DNA of 64,000 nucleotides from Liolophura sinensis (Eukaryota; Mollusca; Polyplacophora; Chitonida; Chitonidae): NCBI RefSeq assembly GCF_032854445.1, contig NC_088305.1:6577606-6641605 (forward strand). Direction: 5' to 3'. The position numbers and the translations under genes were made by a program. How positions within the stretch are numbered: the first letter of the stretch is position 1; each line of letters opens with the position of its first letter. The notes beneath the pieces were generated by a model. The model worked only from the letters and a program-made list of their open reading frames with translations, was not told where the DNA came from and made no database searches. Shown one piece after another: positions 1 through 10,121 of this stretch.

Positions 1-14
1 CCAAAAGCGGCTGT

Positions 15-110
15 TCAAGTCAGCTCAAGTCCAGCTCATGCTGGTTTACTCTCCATCGTGGCATAAGTGAAATATTCTTGAGTACGGTGTAAAACACCAA
101 TCAAACAAAT
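15..110 (+). repeat. SINE-1 fragment with internal deletion
   Basis: The box-B-like segment (GTTCAAGTCCAGCTCATG) is joined directly to the 3' part (ATAAGTGAAATATTCTTGAG, then a CAATCAAACAAA-type tail). The central domain is missing. Confidence 0.75.
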
Positions 111-235
111 GAAAAAAAAAAGCTTAACTTTCAATCCATGTATAATGGCCCAATATACAAGAGCTAAAAAAAAACAGCTTAACCTGCCATCTGAGAATGT
201 GCATTCAAACACCAGACACATTGTACCATAGCACA

Positions 236-296
236 CTGGTGGGAGGAAACTGGGCAGAGCACAGGAGAAACCCATGACCATCCGCTGGCAGACTGA
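236..296 (-). repeat. SINE-1 central-domain fragment
   Basis: Only the GGTGGGAGGAAAC...GGGCAGAGC...ACCATCCGC core of the element is present. Confidence 0.7.
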
Positions 297-1172
297 CATT
301 TTTTACATGAATGATTTGTTCATGATCCTATATGGACTCAGTACTGAGCAGAAGTCTCCAGCACAAGGTTGGCAGTAACCATGGGAGCCGTCCAAGGACT
401 TCCAATAACTGCTTTCTCAAATTACACAAACACTGTATTTCACTAATACAACTACGTTACTCATCTTGCTTCATGCTGAGAGTTCTGTTCATCTTAGAAA
501 GGTACTTTGAACATTGTGTGGAACGCAGTCTTACCACCAAAAGAAATACATGGCTTTATTTGCCTACAAAAATGTCTTTTTTTCAAGCCAATAGACCTGT
601 TCTGAATTACTTCCCTTGTTCGACCACAGCAACTACTACTTAACGCGAGATCAGTTTTTGAGGCGTGAAACTACGACAAATGGAATGTCACCTATTACAC
701 CATTCAATATGTAGGCAACGTCACAACAGTGACAATATTTTCCAGGCTGCAGAATGTGACAAAACACTGATATCACTCTTTGAGAGCCGTAGACACCTTG
801 AGAGATCGTAAATTAAGTCGATGTGTTCAGCTTAAAAGTTTGCGGAAGCTGTCTGTCGTATTTAATTAGGGCCAGAGTTTTGAAATTACCTCTGAAATGA
901 TTAAAAACAAACATAACATTTATCCTGGACTTTCTAAATAAGCTTACAAAATTAAGTTCTGGGTGAGGTCATCAACCATGTACCACTAACATACAAAATG
1001 GTTCAAGAATTCATTGACATGTAAATTTAATAGCCACTGAACATAACTCCTGTACAGGTCAATGCTTAGAAATGAACATAAATGAACACCTTATTTAATA
1101 TGTAGTAGACAGTGAAAGCCATCTGCCTGGTTATTAACCAGTACACTGAACACAAACAGAATTTCCTCCTAC

Positions 1173-1343
1173 CCTAATACTTGGGTCATCAGGCAATGCC
1201 AGTGCAGGAAACAGCTTCTTCTTTAATTCTTTGTCATCCTTCACATCTTCCTTTTCAAAGGAGTCCATCTGTTTCTTTTTCTTCTTTTTACGTTTTGGTT
1301 TCATCTTCTGTATCAACCGCAGTAAATTTGCCACAAGAGAATC
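1173..1343 (-). CDS. DHX8: DHX8/Prp22-like helicase, exon 3
   Basis: A 171-bp exon (57 codons, phase 0 at both ends) after a TTTCTGCAG acceptor and before a GTAGGA donor at 1172. It starts DSLVANLLRLIQKMKP, continues through a lysine-rich run, and ends LFPALALPDDPSIR. The DHX8 family has DSL-SNLLRLIQTM-P followed by a charged linker and LFP-L--PDNPSVR, so ends and order both fit. The lysine run (KPKRKKKKKKQ) is a possible nuclear localisation signal. The next family segment (a MLDEDD-like block) was not found between 1 and 1130, so the gene continues past the left edge. Intron 2 (1344-3208) carries a MITE, the 84-bp array and a SINE-1 copy. Confidence 0.9.
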
Positions 1344-1494
1344 CTGCAGAAAAACATACAGCATGGTTCTATGCTAGGTTCTCTTGAAATCCACAAGGTT
1401 TGTTACATGGCGTTTAGATAACATCTTTAAAGGTGGAGAAATATAAAATTACATGACAGAGTGCAAAAATTTTCTTGTAAAAGAAAAAACCACT

Positions 1495-1905
1495 TGAAAA
1501 TAATTTTTGTCTGGTGGTTATGTGAAACCAGTTCTTGGTACATGTATATTGTCTACATGTAATCATGTTACAGAGGAGAATGTAATAATGTTACAGATGA
1601 GATGTAATAACATTACAAATGAGAATGCAACATGTTTAATAAATATATTTGCACCAGAATTTGGTCTTTTCAGCTCACAAATGCATTCAACCTGAATTTT
1701 GATCATATCTACATTTTTAATATATTCACAAATATTATCATAATTCAGATTAAATACATGTTTTTGGATATAACAATAAATTTACTTTGAAATAAGGTTA
1801 TTGCACATACATCACATTCTTATTTAGACCATTATTATGAAAAGTCCACATGTACCAAGAGGTGGTCCCAAATACCCACCATACAAGAATATTTTCAAAT
1901 ACCCT
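1495..1905. mobile_element. MITE family B, copy 1
   Basis: Non-coding element with imperfect terminal inverted repeats. The left end (TTGAAAATAATTTTTGTCTG, then GGTGG...CTTGGTACATGT) pairs with the reverse complement of the right end (1840-1905; ACATGTACCAAGAGGTGGTC...). A second copy lies at about 12.49 kb. The middle section 1625-1760 is inverted relative to that copy, while the right terminal repeat is direct. No ORF. It sits in DHX8 intron 2 immediately before the 84-bp array. Confidence 0.6.
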
Positions 1906-1954
1906 TAGTCTGGAAAAAAAATAAAATATTCAAGACCATACCTGCAAATAAGTT

Positions 1955-2544
1955 ATCACACACTTTGTCTGATATTGGTGTGATTTTTATGTTTCCTTCT
2001 CCTTTAATTGCCTAAATAACTCATCTCCCTGAACAGTAATCACACACTTTGTCTGATATTGGTGTGATTTTTATGTTTCCTTCTCCTTTAATTGCCTAAA
2101 TAACCCATCTCCCTGAACAGTAATCACACACTTTGTCTGATATTGGTGTGATTTTTATGTTTCCTTCTCCTTTAATTGCCTAAATAACTCATCTCCCTGA
2201 ACAGTAATCACACACTTTGTCTGATATTGGTGTGATTTTTATGTTTCCTTCTCCTTTAATTGCCTAAATAACCCATCTCCCTGAACAGTAATCACACACT
2301 TTGTCTGATATTGGTGTGATTTTTATGTTTCCTTCTCCTTTAATTGCCTAAATAACTCATCTCCCTGAACAGTAATCACACACTTTGTCTGATATTGGTG
2401 TGATTTTTATGTTTCCTTCTCCTTTAATTGCCTAAATAACCCATCTCCCTGAACAGTAATCACACACTTTATCTGATTTTGGTTTGATTTTTATGTTTTC
2501 TTCTCCTATAATTGCCTAAATAACTCATCTCCCTGAACTGTCAT
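1955..2544. repeat. 84-bp tandem array, 7 units, two-unit higher-order pattern
   Basis: Seven units of exactly 84 bp start at 1957, 2041, 2125, 2209, 2293, 2377 and 2461. The first six are almost identical. The single variable base in AACTCAT/AACCCAT alternates T, C, T, C, T, C, T along the array, so the recent unit of amplification is a 168-bp dimer. The seventh unit has several extra substitutions and marks the older edge. The unit begins TCACACACTTTGTCTGATAT. Located in DHX8 intron 2. Confidence 0.95.
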
Positions 2545-2959
2545 ATCAGTAAGAACAATTCATACAAGTAACAAATTCTACAAAAAAGATTATCTACACA
2601 CCCTATTCACTAAGCGTGTATATTTCTTATGTAAGCGAGGTTCAATCAATAAGTGAAATAAAGCTTTTCTCACAGCATACTTATACACCAAACGATATTA
2701 AGTTGAGAGATAAAATTTTGGAAGGCAGTGTATTCATTTTTACAATATGTAGTGTTTGCAACTATCCTCACACCAAATTACCTTTACAATTAATCTACTA
2801 CACTTAAAATTAACCCACAATTTTCTACTACATGTCAAGATTATTTACCATTAAAATTCACCTAGGTCATTAGCTGTTTTAACTTCTGCACGTACGTGTA
2901 TCAGAGTGGCATTACAGTGTCAGAGTGGAAAATGTGGTAGAGCAGCACATGTGAGAAGC

Positions 2960-3119
2960 CTGTCACTATGCTGGCTTCCTCTCCTGTTTTAAGTGGGAAA
3001 GTCTGTCAGCAACCTGCGGATGGTTCTGCCCAGTCTCCTACCACCAAAAAGCTGGCTGTCATCATATTAATGAAATATTCTTGAATATGGCGTAAGTCAC
3101 CAACCAAATAAATAAATAC
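2960..3119 (+). repeat. SINE-1 copy, 5' degraded
   Basis: Contains the CTGGCTTCCTCTCC segment, the AACCTGCGGATGGT core, a shortened central domain and the tail GAATATGGCGTAAGTCACCA-AATAAATAAATA. It lies in DHX8 intron 2. Confidence 0.8.
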
Positions 3120-3208
3120 ACTCTTACTGCACAATGTTACATGTACCATTTAGATGCTGCCATAACATTTTCAAATCCATCTCTTATAAGTTAAAGCATC
3201 TCACTTAC

Positions 3209-3294
3209 TGCAAACTCAGCCCCGTTTTCTACCAAGGCCTTTTTGAACTTCTCAAATGTGTCATTCTTGTCCGTCAGTGCAATAATGAACTCCG
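3209..3294 (-). CDS. DHX8: DHX8/Prp22-like helicase, exon 2
   Basis: An 86-bp internal exon. It follows a TTTTGCAG acceptor ending at 3295 and stops at a GTAAGT donor beginning at 3208. Joined to exon 1 it encodes AEFIIALTDKNDTFEKFKK and then ALVENGAEFA. The family pattern is AEFV-I-LAEKN-TF--FK--LV-NGAEF, so similarity is high along its whole length. With the base carried from exon 1 it holds 29 codons and ends in phase 0, matching exon 3. Intron 1 (3295-4818, about 1.5 kb) contains the 3' fragment of a SINE-1 near 4.06 kb. Confidence 0.9.
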
Positions 3295-4055
3295 CTGCAA
3301 AACAGAATCAAATGTACAAATATAAAACATTCAAAATTCGTTGAAACTTCCTGACTCTGGTTGTATGAATAGCAGTATTCATAGAACATCTGCAGTGTCC
3401 ACTATTTCCATCTTTATATTTCATAAAAAAAGAGGTCCATTATCTTAACACAGTTTTCTTACTGAACAAAAAAACAATAAATTAACCTAATCAATCAAAC
3501 ATTCTATTAAAGAGTGATTACAGCCCAATATTAATCTACCTACAAATCACCAAATAGCCATGTACAACACCCATCATCTATAGTAAATTACTTGTGATGT
3601 CAGAGATCCTGGCTTTACACCAGTCTACTCAACTCTTTGAGTGATGTGAGACTAACATTTCAAAGTGCTTTAAAATTTATGTGCTAGCTTTGACTAATCA
3701 ATGCTGAATGAGAAACAATCATTTGAAACAATCTTTAAAATACCTTTACTTACAATGTGGTAGATCTACACATCCTTATATTTACTTTCCCTGGAGTATA
3801 CAACACGTTGATTTCATTTTAACATGAGGCGACGAATTTCAAGAAAATCAGGCTACTATGAAATAAAGGTGAGATCACTGAAACTGTAGCATATAGCAAG
3901 GGACACAAGATAAGTACATGTAACTTTGTACCTGAGGTGCGTGGTGGCAGAATTGTGGCACCACTCCAAGGAAAGTAAATACTATAAGGATGCATAGCTC
4001 TACCAGAGTGTAAGCAAAGCTAGAGATACACAGAACTATACTGCAGCTTTTTTAT

Positions 4056-4112
4056 TCCTCATAAATCAGTGAATATTCTTGAATATGGCCTAAAACGCCA
4101 ATCAAATAAAAT
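4056..4112 (+). repeat. SINE-1 3' fragment
   Basis: Only the last ~55 bp are present (GTGAATATTCTTGAATATGG, AAAACGCCAATCAAATAAA). It lies in DHX8 intron 1; the rest of 3300-4800 shows no recognisable feature. Confidence 0.75.
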
Positions 4113-4818
4113 AAATCGATAAATCAAAAATTAGTGAGAGTCAAGCGAGCTCTTTCTTACAACTATACTTCATAACAGATTCTCTCAGATGTTACCAGAC
4201 GTACATGTAAGATGAGCTTGATGTGTAAAATGTCAGTGTCGTGACAGTTGTAAGTAGGGCACAAAAGGAGGACATCACGGTATTACCACTCGTATATGCA
4301 ACAGATTGAGATAAACACTGCACGAACGCGAAGCCATTAGCGACATGTATTTCACCTGACATGCCTGACTTTTACACATGACAAAAATTTCCCATGTAAT
4401 TTCGTTCTGCTGACTTGCTCATCAGAAAGCCCTGTTACAGTACAGAAATTTAACTACGGACGTTTTCTCGGCTGTGATTCAGACCTGACCCAATATTAAA
4501 AGTTGGACATACTTACATACTGCCTAGCTTCTATGTAAGCTACATCCACGAGGTCAATTTCACTAAAATAAAAGCTTAACTTACATTTGGTGTGCACGGA
4601 TTCCCTAAAACACTCGAAATATAAATATGTCATCATCCAGTAGACTGTCACTAACTATTTTTGTATGTGCTTTGGTGCTTTGGACCAGGCAGATATTTAA
4701 ACAACTGTTGCGAAACCTGTGGGAAACATTTTCTTTATTCACCTTCCTATTTTATTCCTGGGGAAGGTCTGAAAGTTACAATTTAATTACCATACTTACA
4801 CGAATGTTAATAACATAC

Positions 4819-4921
4819 CTAGATCCTTGTCGTTCAGTCCCAGATGGTTATCTAATTCTGTGCATACTTTAGACACAAGTGAGAGGTACTCTAGCTTCTG
4901 TAACTCATCCAACTTCTCCAT
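4819..4921 (-). CDS. DHX8: DHX8/Prp22-like DEAH RNA helicase, exon 1 (start codon)
   Basis: First coding exon of a spliceosomal DEAH-box helicase that, in characterised homologues, releases spliced mRNA from the spliceosome in the nucleus. Reading the minus strand from the ATG at 4921 gives MEKLDELQ followed by [19 protein letters not shown], which I recognise as the conserved N-terminus of metazoan DHX8. The exon ends at 4819 in a GTATGT donor, leaving one base of the next codon (34 codons plus 1). That base joins exon 2 to make Ala, as in the family (KDL-AEF). The ATG is the first in this frame and sits at the expected distance from the conserved block. The S1 domain and helicase core expected in the family are not in the window and must lie off the left edge. 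The identification rests on remembered family sequence, not a search. Confidence 0.9.
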
Positions 4922-4929
4922 TATGCCGG

Positions 4930-5019
4930 CTGTCTCGCCTAGTTTTCCGACAAAACCGATGTTGTTGTTGTTGTCAACAGGTTAGCCAAGCGAGAGCGAG
5001 GTTCGTCTTCTTCAAGCTG
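4930..5019 (+). other. Possible divergent first exon / shared promoter region of DHX8
   Basis: Directly upstream of the helicase start codon the plus strand has a GTT run (4961-4974) and then a strong donor context, CTG|GTAAGT, at 5020. This could be the end of a short divergent non-coding first exon from a bidirectional promoter, or simply the 5' UTR/promoter of the minus-strand gene. No coding potential is recognised. It is a hypothesis based on one splice-site match. Confidence 0.2.
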
Positions 5020-5412
5020 GTAAGTCCTACATTCAGTGGTTTACGGATACAAGTTAACTATGCTTAGGTTTGCTAGAAAGACCTACGTGCAAATCACAAA
5101 GTTTAGTTTCAAAGCTGGCATACATACATGTTATCTTCTTATTTTTGTTTTCCTTCACGTTTTCTTAACGTAAATGTAGCTTTTCTCACCTTGTACAAAG
5201 AAGAACTTTTAAGGGGAGATAAGCATCATTGTGCATGACATTTTATACATACATACTTCCTTCAGCTCGATGTAAAATATTGTATCTATCGTAATACAGT
5301 TGTAAACATATTACCTATGTATGAAGATTTTTTTTTCGATAGTGGAAATTTATATCAACATTCCAACTTTTGCCTCTTAGTTAACCATGTATCAGCTTAT
5401 AAGTTTAAGATA

Positions 5413-5456
5413 AGTACGGCGTTAAACCCTAAGCACTCACTCAATCACTCACTTTT
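5413..5456 (+). repeat. SINE-2 3' fragment
   Basis: AAGTACGGCGTTAAACCCTAAG followed by ACTCACTCAATCACTCAC is the reverse complement of the SINE-2 tail seen in full at 23.94-24.30 kb. Confidence 0.7.
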
Positions 5457-6014
5457 TACAAAATCTTGTCAAACATGATGTAAGGGGGGTTACAGTTTTT
5501 TCGACCTTGTAATCATGATTTTCACGAACTAGAAAAGAGTTGCAAGATTTTATAAAATTATATGGACTAGGCGTTACAAAACATTGGACATAAGTAACTG
5601 AAAGAAGTAATATATTGTCCACATTGACATTGCGATGGAATTGTATATTTATTGAAGATATTGTCTATTCAGCGTTAACAATAATATTATGGAGTTCAAT
5701 ATTGTTTGTCAAAAGTTTGGCCTCCCTCTTGATTACGATAACTATAAACAATAGAAAAGTATTGGAGATGGCTTTATCAGTTGAGAAGAAAGCCTTGCAG
5801 AACTTGGAAATATAACCATATTCATCAATATTTTATCCTTCAAAGATTCCAATATCAGTCAATTGTACATTTAGGACGAATGCTCCGACTGTTCACAACA
5901 GGTCCTTCGATCGCACTGGCACTAACTGGTCGAAATTTAATACAAGTGAACAAAACTCAGTTACAAATTGAAATCCAAAGACGCCATTATCAGTCTCCGT
6001 AGCTCATATTGGTT
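5457..6014. other. No gene recognised
   Basis: Two short overlapping ORFs (5615-5815 and 5781-6002) have no family I recognise and no splice or promoter support. Nothing else is seen. Confidence 0.5.
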
Positions 6015-6026
6015 TAATATCCATTC

Positions 6027-6277
6027 GGGGCCTACGTGGCTCAGTTGGTTAGCGCGCTAGCGCAGCGTAATCACCCAGGCGCCTCTCACCAATGCAAGCT
6101 CATTCTGGCTTTCTCTCCGGCTGTAAGAGGGAAGGCCTTCCGGCCACCTGCGGATGGTCGTGGGTTCCACGGGGCTCTGCCCGGTTTCCTCCAAACCATA
6201 ATGCTGGCCGCCGCCGTATACCGGTAAGTGAAATATTCTTAAGTATGGCGTAAAAAGTAATCAAATAAATAAATAAA
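6027..6277 (+). mobile_element. SINE-1, full-length copy with perfect 12-bp target duplication
   Basis: Type copy for the family in this window. The tRNA-like head reads GGGGCCTACGTGGCTCAGTT (box A region); the box B region here is shortened. It is followed by GCGGATGGTCGTGGGTT, the GCTCTGCCCGGTTTCCTCC central core, and a tail GTGAAATATTCTTAAGTATG with (AAAT)n. TAATATCCATTC occurs perfectly on both sides (6015-6026 and 6278-6289), a target-site duplication that fixes both ends. Such elements are transcribed by Pol III and mobilised by a partner LINE (family knowledge). The core resembles conserved SINE central domains, which is inference. Confidence 0.93.
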
Positions 6278-6289
6278 TAATATCCATTC

Positions 6290-6640
6290 TTGGAGACAAA
6301 ATTATCTAGATTCCCCAGCTTCCATTGTTCTTGGAGCCTTAATGGGAATATGCGCTAGATTTTTGCCACGTTTCATTTGTGTTGGATCTCCACAATCTTA
6401 TGAAAACGTAAAAAGAAATAAAGACAACCAAACCGTGAACAATAAGCGCCTTCACATTAAGTACATTTTATTCAAGTTGAAGCACATTTGTCATACAAGG
6501 AGTAACAGGCAACAAGCGAAACAGTACCTCGATTAATAATTCATGGCGATAGCATTTGTAGTCATAAAGGCCTTGAGATAATTTTATACATACCAAGTTG
6601 GTTGAAAATCATACAATATTAAACACTCTTTACAAAGAAA
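6290..6640. other. No feature recognised
   Basis: Ordinary AT-rich sequence between a SINE-1 and a family A repeat. A 64-codon ORF at 6342-6536 has no support. Confidence 0.4.
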
Positions 6641-6895
6641 AGTAGCACCAGGGCAGCAGCGGGTGATAGTTGACAAATGGCCACACGTACAACCGGTGAA
6701 ATTTACCTCATTTAGGATTTTATTCTAACAGTTCGTGTAAATGTCAAGATAGTAGCAAAGTACAAGCCCTTCTACAGAATCATGGTTTAAAAAGAATTAG
6801 GTAAAATTTCAGAGACGCTTTTTGCAGATTATTAGATGTCACTGCACGGTCTAACAAAAAACTCAAACTGCTGTGTTGTCATCATATTTTATAAC
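6640..6895 (-). repeat. Dispersed repeat family A, copy 1
   Basis: Family A is a non-coding repeat of about 300-400 bp found on both strands. On its sense strand the ordered landmarks are GATGACAACACAGCATT, CATTGACGTCTAATAT, GCTACTATTTAAGCATTTAC, AGGTAAATTGACAAGAGGC, CACCGGT, GACCATTTGCCAGCTATCAC and TCGCTGCTCTGG. This minus copy shows GATAGTTGACAAATGGCC, CGGTGAAATTTACCTC and TGTTGTCATCATATTTTA. No ORF or obvious terminal repeat was found. Confidence 0.7.
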
Positions 6896-7378
6896 ACACT
6901 GAAACAATACAAAGAGACCTGGTTGCATACACTGTGGTATATAATTATGCTCATAAAAACATCAACCAATATATGTGAACTTCTCCTTAAGGGCTTAATG
7001 AAGCCTACCTCTACAGTGTCTACCTCTAGCATTTTTTCTTTTGAAATGTTCATGTTTAACATAGAGTCATCGATGGAAGTTCAGTGTATGGTCTCAAATC
7101 GCAATATCTTGGAAAGGTAAGATGAGTGTACGAGTAGTACTTGTATATCGTTGATACTGTGGAAAGCTGTTATTTTTTGCGGCAACAGCACCGCTTGGGT
7201 ACTTTCAGACAAGCCCAACGAAAGCAATCCCCAGGGCAGAACAGTAACACATTGGTGTGCAAATCAAAACGACAGGGTACACATTTTTGACAACGACAAG
7301 GACATGAGTTGACACTGAAAAAGCAAACAAAAACACCCTGGTATTAACATTGCTAATACGATTAAAATAGAACAAGCG

Positions 7379-7452
7379 TATGTATGTATGTATGTATGTA
7401 TGTATGTATGTATGTATGTATGTATGTATGTATGTATGTATGTATGTATGTA

Positions 7453-7457
<5 letters not shown>
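7379..7457. repeat. (TATG)n microsatellite
   Basis: About 20 perfect GTAT/TATG units, directly joined to the following (TG)n tract. The apparent Met-Tyr-Val-Cys and Thr-His ORFs across it are repeat artefacts. Confidence 0.98.

Positions 7458-7525
<68 letters not shown>
7458..7525. repeat. (TG)n microsatellite
   Basis: About 34 perfect TG dinucleotides forming the second half of a compound microsatellite. Confidence 0.98.
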
Positions 7526-7528
<3 letters not shown>

Positions 7529-7529
7529 G

Positions 7530-8255
7530 GCCGCTTAATATCGTTCAAACGGGCAGTAATGTCAACTGCAATTTATTACACCTCACTGGTCTAAAATAAC
7601 TCGAAATTCTTCTTTGCAATCATATTTAACAATAATATTAGCACATCGCTGGTGTTCGCAGCACCACAGACTATTAGGAACTTTTTTAGTACTTACACGC
7701 ACTGAGCATAGCGGATTTTGGGCCATACAATCCAACACTTTTGATGTCGCCAGAGGTAACGAATCTTGTGACGGCAGAACGTTGTGGAAGGCGAACGTAC
7801 AACACGAGACAGCTCTTGGTCTTCGTTATTAGATCTGTAACATGAATAAATGAATGACATCAGAACTTTCCTCGTGTACTTGATTCTCGTGTTTTACGAG
7901 TTGGCTGTTCAAACCCGGCCTTGGGCAGGGATTTTTTAGATTCTTCCGCTTTAACATTCAGAGGGGACTAAACGCTGGCGTGGTACATTGCGAGGTTTGA
8001 TGTCCATTGCAGACCACTTGTCTTCCATCACATCTGTGCAGCCTACGTGAGAAAGTTGATCAGTAAAGTGCCAGGTCAATGGTTAAGCCCGGCCACTGCG
8101 GGTTTGTCCACCCATAAGACTCATCGCCAAGTATGGCGTTATAAAACAACAACGAAATAAGTATAGTTAATGGTATAAGTCTTTCCATACTTTTCGTCCG
8201 CTAATATTTCAAGTGATTTTTTTTCCTTTTTCTTTTCTTGTTCTGTTTTCTTACA
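7530..8255. other. No gene recognised; possible repeat fragment
   Basis: Unremarkable except for 8085-8145 (GCCAAGTATGGCGTTATAAAAC), which looks like the 3' end of another SINE-like repeat with a GGCGT...AAAC tail motif. Confidence 0.35.
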
Positions 8256-8261
8256 TTGTAG

Positions 8262-8398
8262 TATTTATTTATTGTTTTGATTTGTGTTTTACGCCGTACT
8301 CAAGAATATTTCACTTATATGACGGCGACCAAAATTATGGTGGGAGGAAACCGGCCAGAGCCCGAGGGAAACCCACGACCATCCGCAGGTTGATGCCA
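8262..8398 (-). repeat. SINE-1, 3' half
   Basis: Tail TTTACGCCGTACTCAAGAAT, then GACGGCGACC, GGTGGGAGGAAACCGG and CCACGACCATCCGCAGGTT. The tRNA-like head is missing. Confidence 0.88.
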
Positions 8399-8430
8399 TC
8401 TTACATTATAACTAAAGGTGTACAGAATAT

Positions 8431-8530
8431 AGAGTAGCTGGCAAATGGTCACACGTTGCCGATGAACTACGACCTCTTGCCAATTTTTCTCCGTCAGGGT
8501 TTTATTCTTAACCTTTGATTAAATATTTCA
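8431..8530 (-). repeat. Family A fragment
   Basis: AGCTGGCAAATGGTCACACG and TCAGGGTTTTATTCTTAAC match the reverse complement of family A. Confidence 0.6.
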
Positions 8531-9700
8531 ATCTAATATTTAAGCTTAAGTTTATGAGCAAGGTTATTTTAATACAGCCATACGCTTAGCTTGATATCAG
8601 TGTGTAAAAATTGTATTGTCTACTTACAAGAGCACGTCTTCAACCGATCGTTTTCTGGAGAAAAAATGTTGTGCATAAAATGTTTCAGAATAGACTATAA
8701 CCTGCATTTCTTCATTAAGTGTGCATTCTACTTAAAGTTGGCGTAACAAAAGGCCGCTAGCAACAAGATTTCCTAATCGTTGCAGAAGTGAGGTGTTATT
8801 TTCTTTATGCAGACCAACAACGAAAACTTACTTGAATATATGAAGCTCAATTACTTAACAACCTGTGTGCAAAAGTTGGAGTGATGTGATTTATACTCTT
8901 TGTTTTATCAGACGACAAAAGTCGGGTCAAAAGAAGATTCTGCTTTATAAGGCGTTTTCCCGAGAGAATTCTCTTCATGATAAAAATACGATTACGTGAA
9001 AAAAAATGTGTTCCCCATTTTTGACATTTCATGGATTCTAACACACTGTCCGCATCGACCAGTGGTATCATGCCTTCCCTTAAACCAGTTTGTGGAACAA
9101 GATCAAGAGTTCGATTCCATCATTTTATACCACATTATTTATACACAACAAAAATTATTTTTTTTACACATTTCTTGATATTTTGTCAAGATATACATTA
9201 AATAAGTTTATATATATTATAGTAAGTCTATATAAATGTTATATGGTATTCTTTTCAGGAAAGCTCAATGCTATTTACTTCGGCTTACAGCCTATCGTAC
9301 AATTACATTGAGGAGGGGCGCACCAATTTATCAGTTTAGCTTCGTATTAAATGTCTATTACAGACACTGTCATATAAATGTTGTCGTAAGGCAAATGTTG
9401 TTTCAAATACTAACATTAGACGGAAAAGTGTATTATCCCATGCATTTAACGGCGTTCTGTTGGCTGAAGGTTAGCAACGACTGTTCAGACGATAAAGAGT
9501 GTAATAAAACACTGGTTTTGTTTTAGACATATACAATGTACTGAGTGTGATAACTTACGTCACTTGCAATCGCTTCCGCTCGGTTAGCACCTTGCCTATC
9601 TTCTTCAAACCATCGGAAATTGCCTTGCTGAAATCATCCAATCACATGCTTATATACTTGTTTGATTTCTTTATTTATTTATATATTGCAAGATCAACGG
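8531..9700. other. No gene recognised
   Basis: Several short overlapping ORFs (8847-9071 minus, 9236-9526 plus) lack recognisable motifs or consistent splice sites. I see no repeat family of this window here. Confidence 0.4.
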
Positions 9701-9712
9701 AACAGAAAGTTC

Positions 9713-9860
9713 CTCCACCCAGTTTCCTCCCGCTTATCCACCCAGTTTCCTCCCGCTTATCCACCCAGTTTCCTCCCGCTTATCCACCCAGTTTCCGCCC
9801 GCTATAAGACTGGCTGGCGTCATATAAGTAAAATGTTCTGAAGACTGGCTGCCGTCATAT
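9713..9860 (+). repeat. SINE-1 fragment with internal 22-bp tandem expansion
   Basis: A 22-bp unit (CCACCCAGTTTCCTCCCGCT, then TAT) is repeated four times from 9714 to 9800. It is followed by AAGACTGGCTGGCGTCATATAAGTAAAATG. The unit matches the SINE-1 core around CCCGGTTTCCTCCCACCATA, so a short piece of the SINE itself was amplified. Confidence 0.7.
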
Positions 9861-10121
9861 TGAATATACATATCTCGTAAATGGCGGGAATAAAGTCCGA
9901 GGGAGTTATTCTATCCCTGACTCATTATAATCAAATAATAACAATACATGCTTGGTGGAGAGCGATAATTATTGAACAATTGTATTAACAAAAAACAAAT
10001 TCACTTGTGAAAAAACTCACATAGAAGTGTAACACTACAGAAACCTAAGTTAACTATACAATAGTGTGAATAATATTTTGTGTGACACCTTCTGTCTTGT
10101 AGATTGTATGACTATTGTGGA

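Larger units (their letters stand above)
1..1172 (-). other. Start of DHX8 intron 3, truncated by the window edge
   Basis: Sequence downstream of exon 3 on the minus strand. I found no further helicase exon here. It contains two SINE-1 pieces (15-110 plus, 236-296 minus), and I see nothing else between 300 and 1130. Confidence 0.6.

Noticed and set aside
1955-2544. CRISPR-like regular spacing
   Set aside because: The whole 84-bp unit is conserved with no variable spacers; it is a eukaryotic tandem repeat.
6030-6100. tRNA gene-like sequence GTGGCTCAGTTGGTTAGCGC
   Set aside because: Head of SINE-1; recurs in every full-length copy with the same downstream body.
6036-6227. ORF starting MAQLVSALAQRN
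   Set aside because: Lies wholly within a SINE-1; the same peptide-like string appears in other copies (e.g. 48.1 kb, minus strand).
7384-7599. ORFs encoding Met-Tyr-Val-Cys and Thr-His repeats
   Set aside because: Direct translations of the (TATG)n(TG)n microsatellite.
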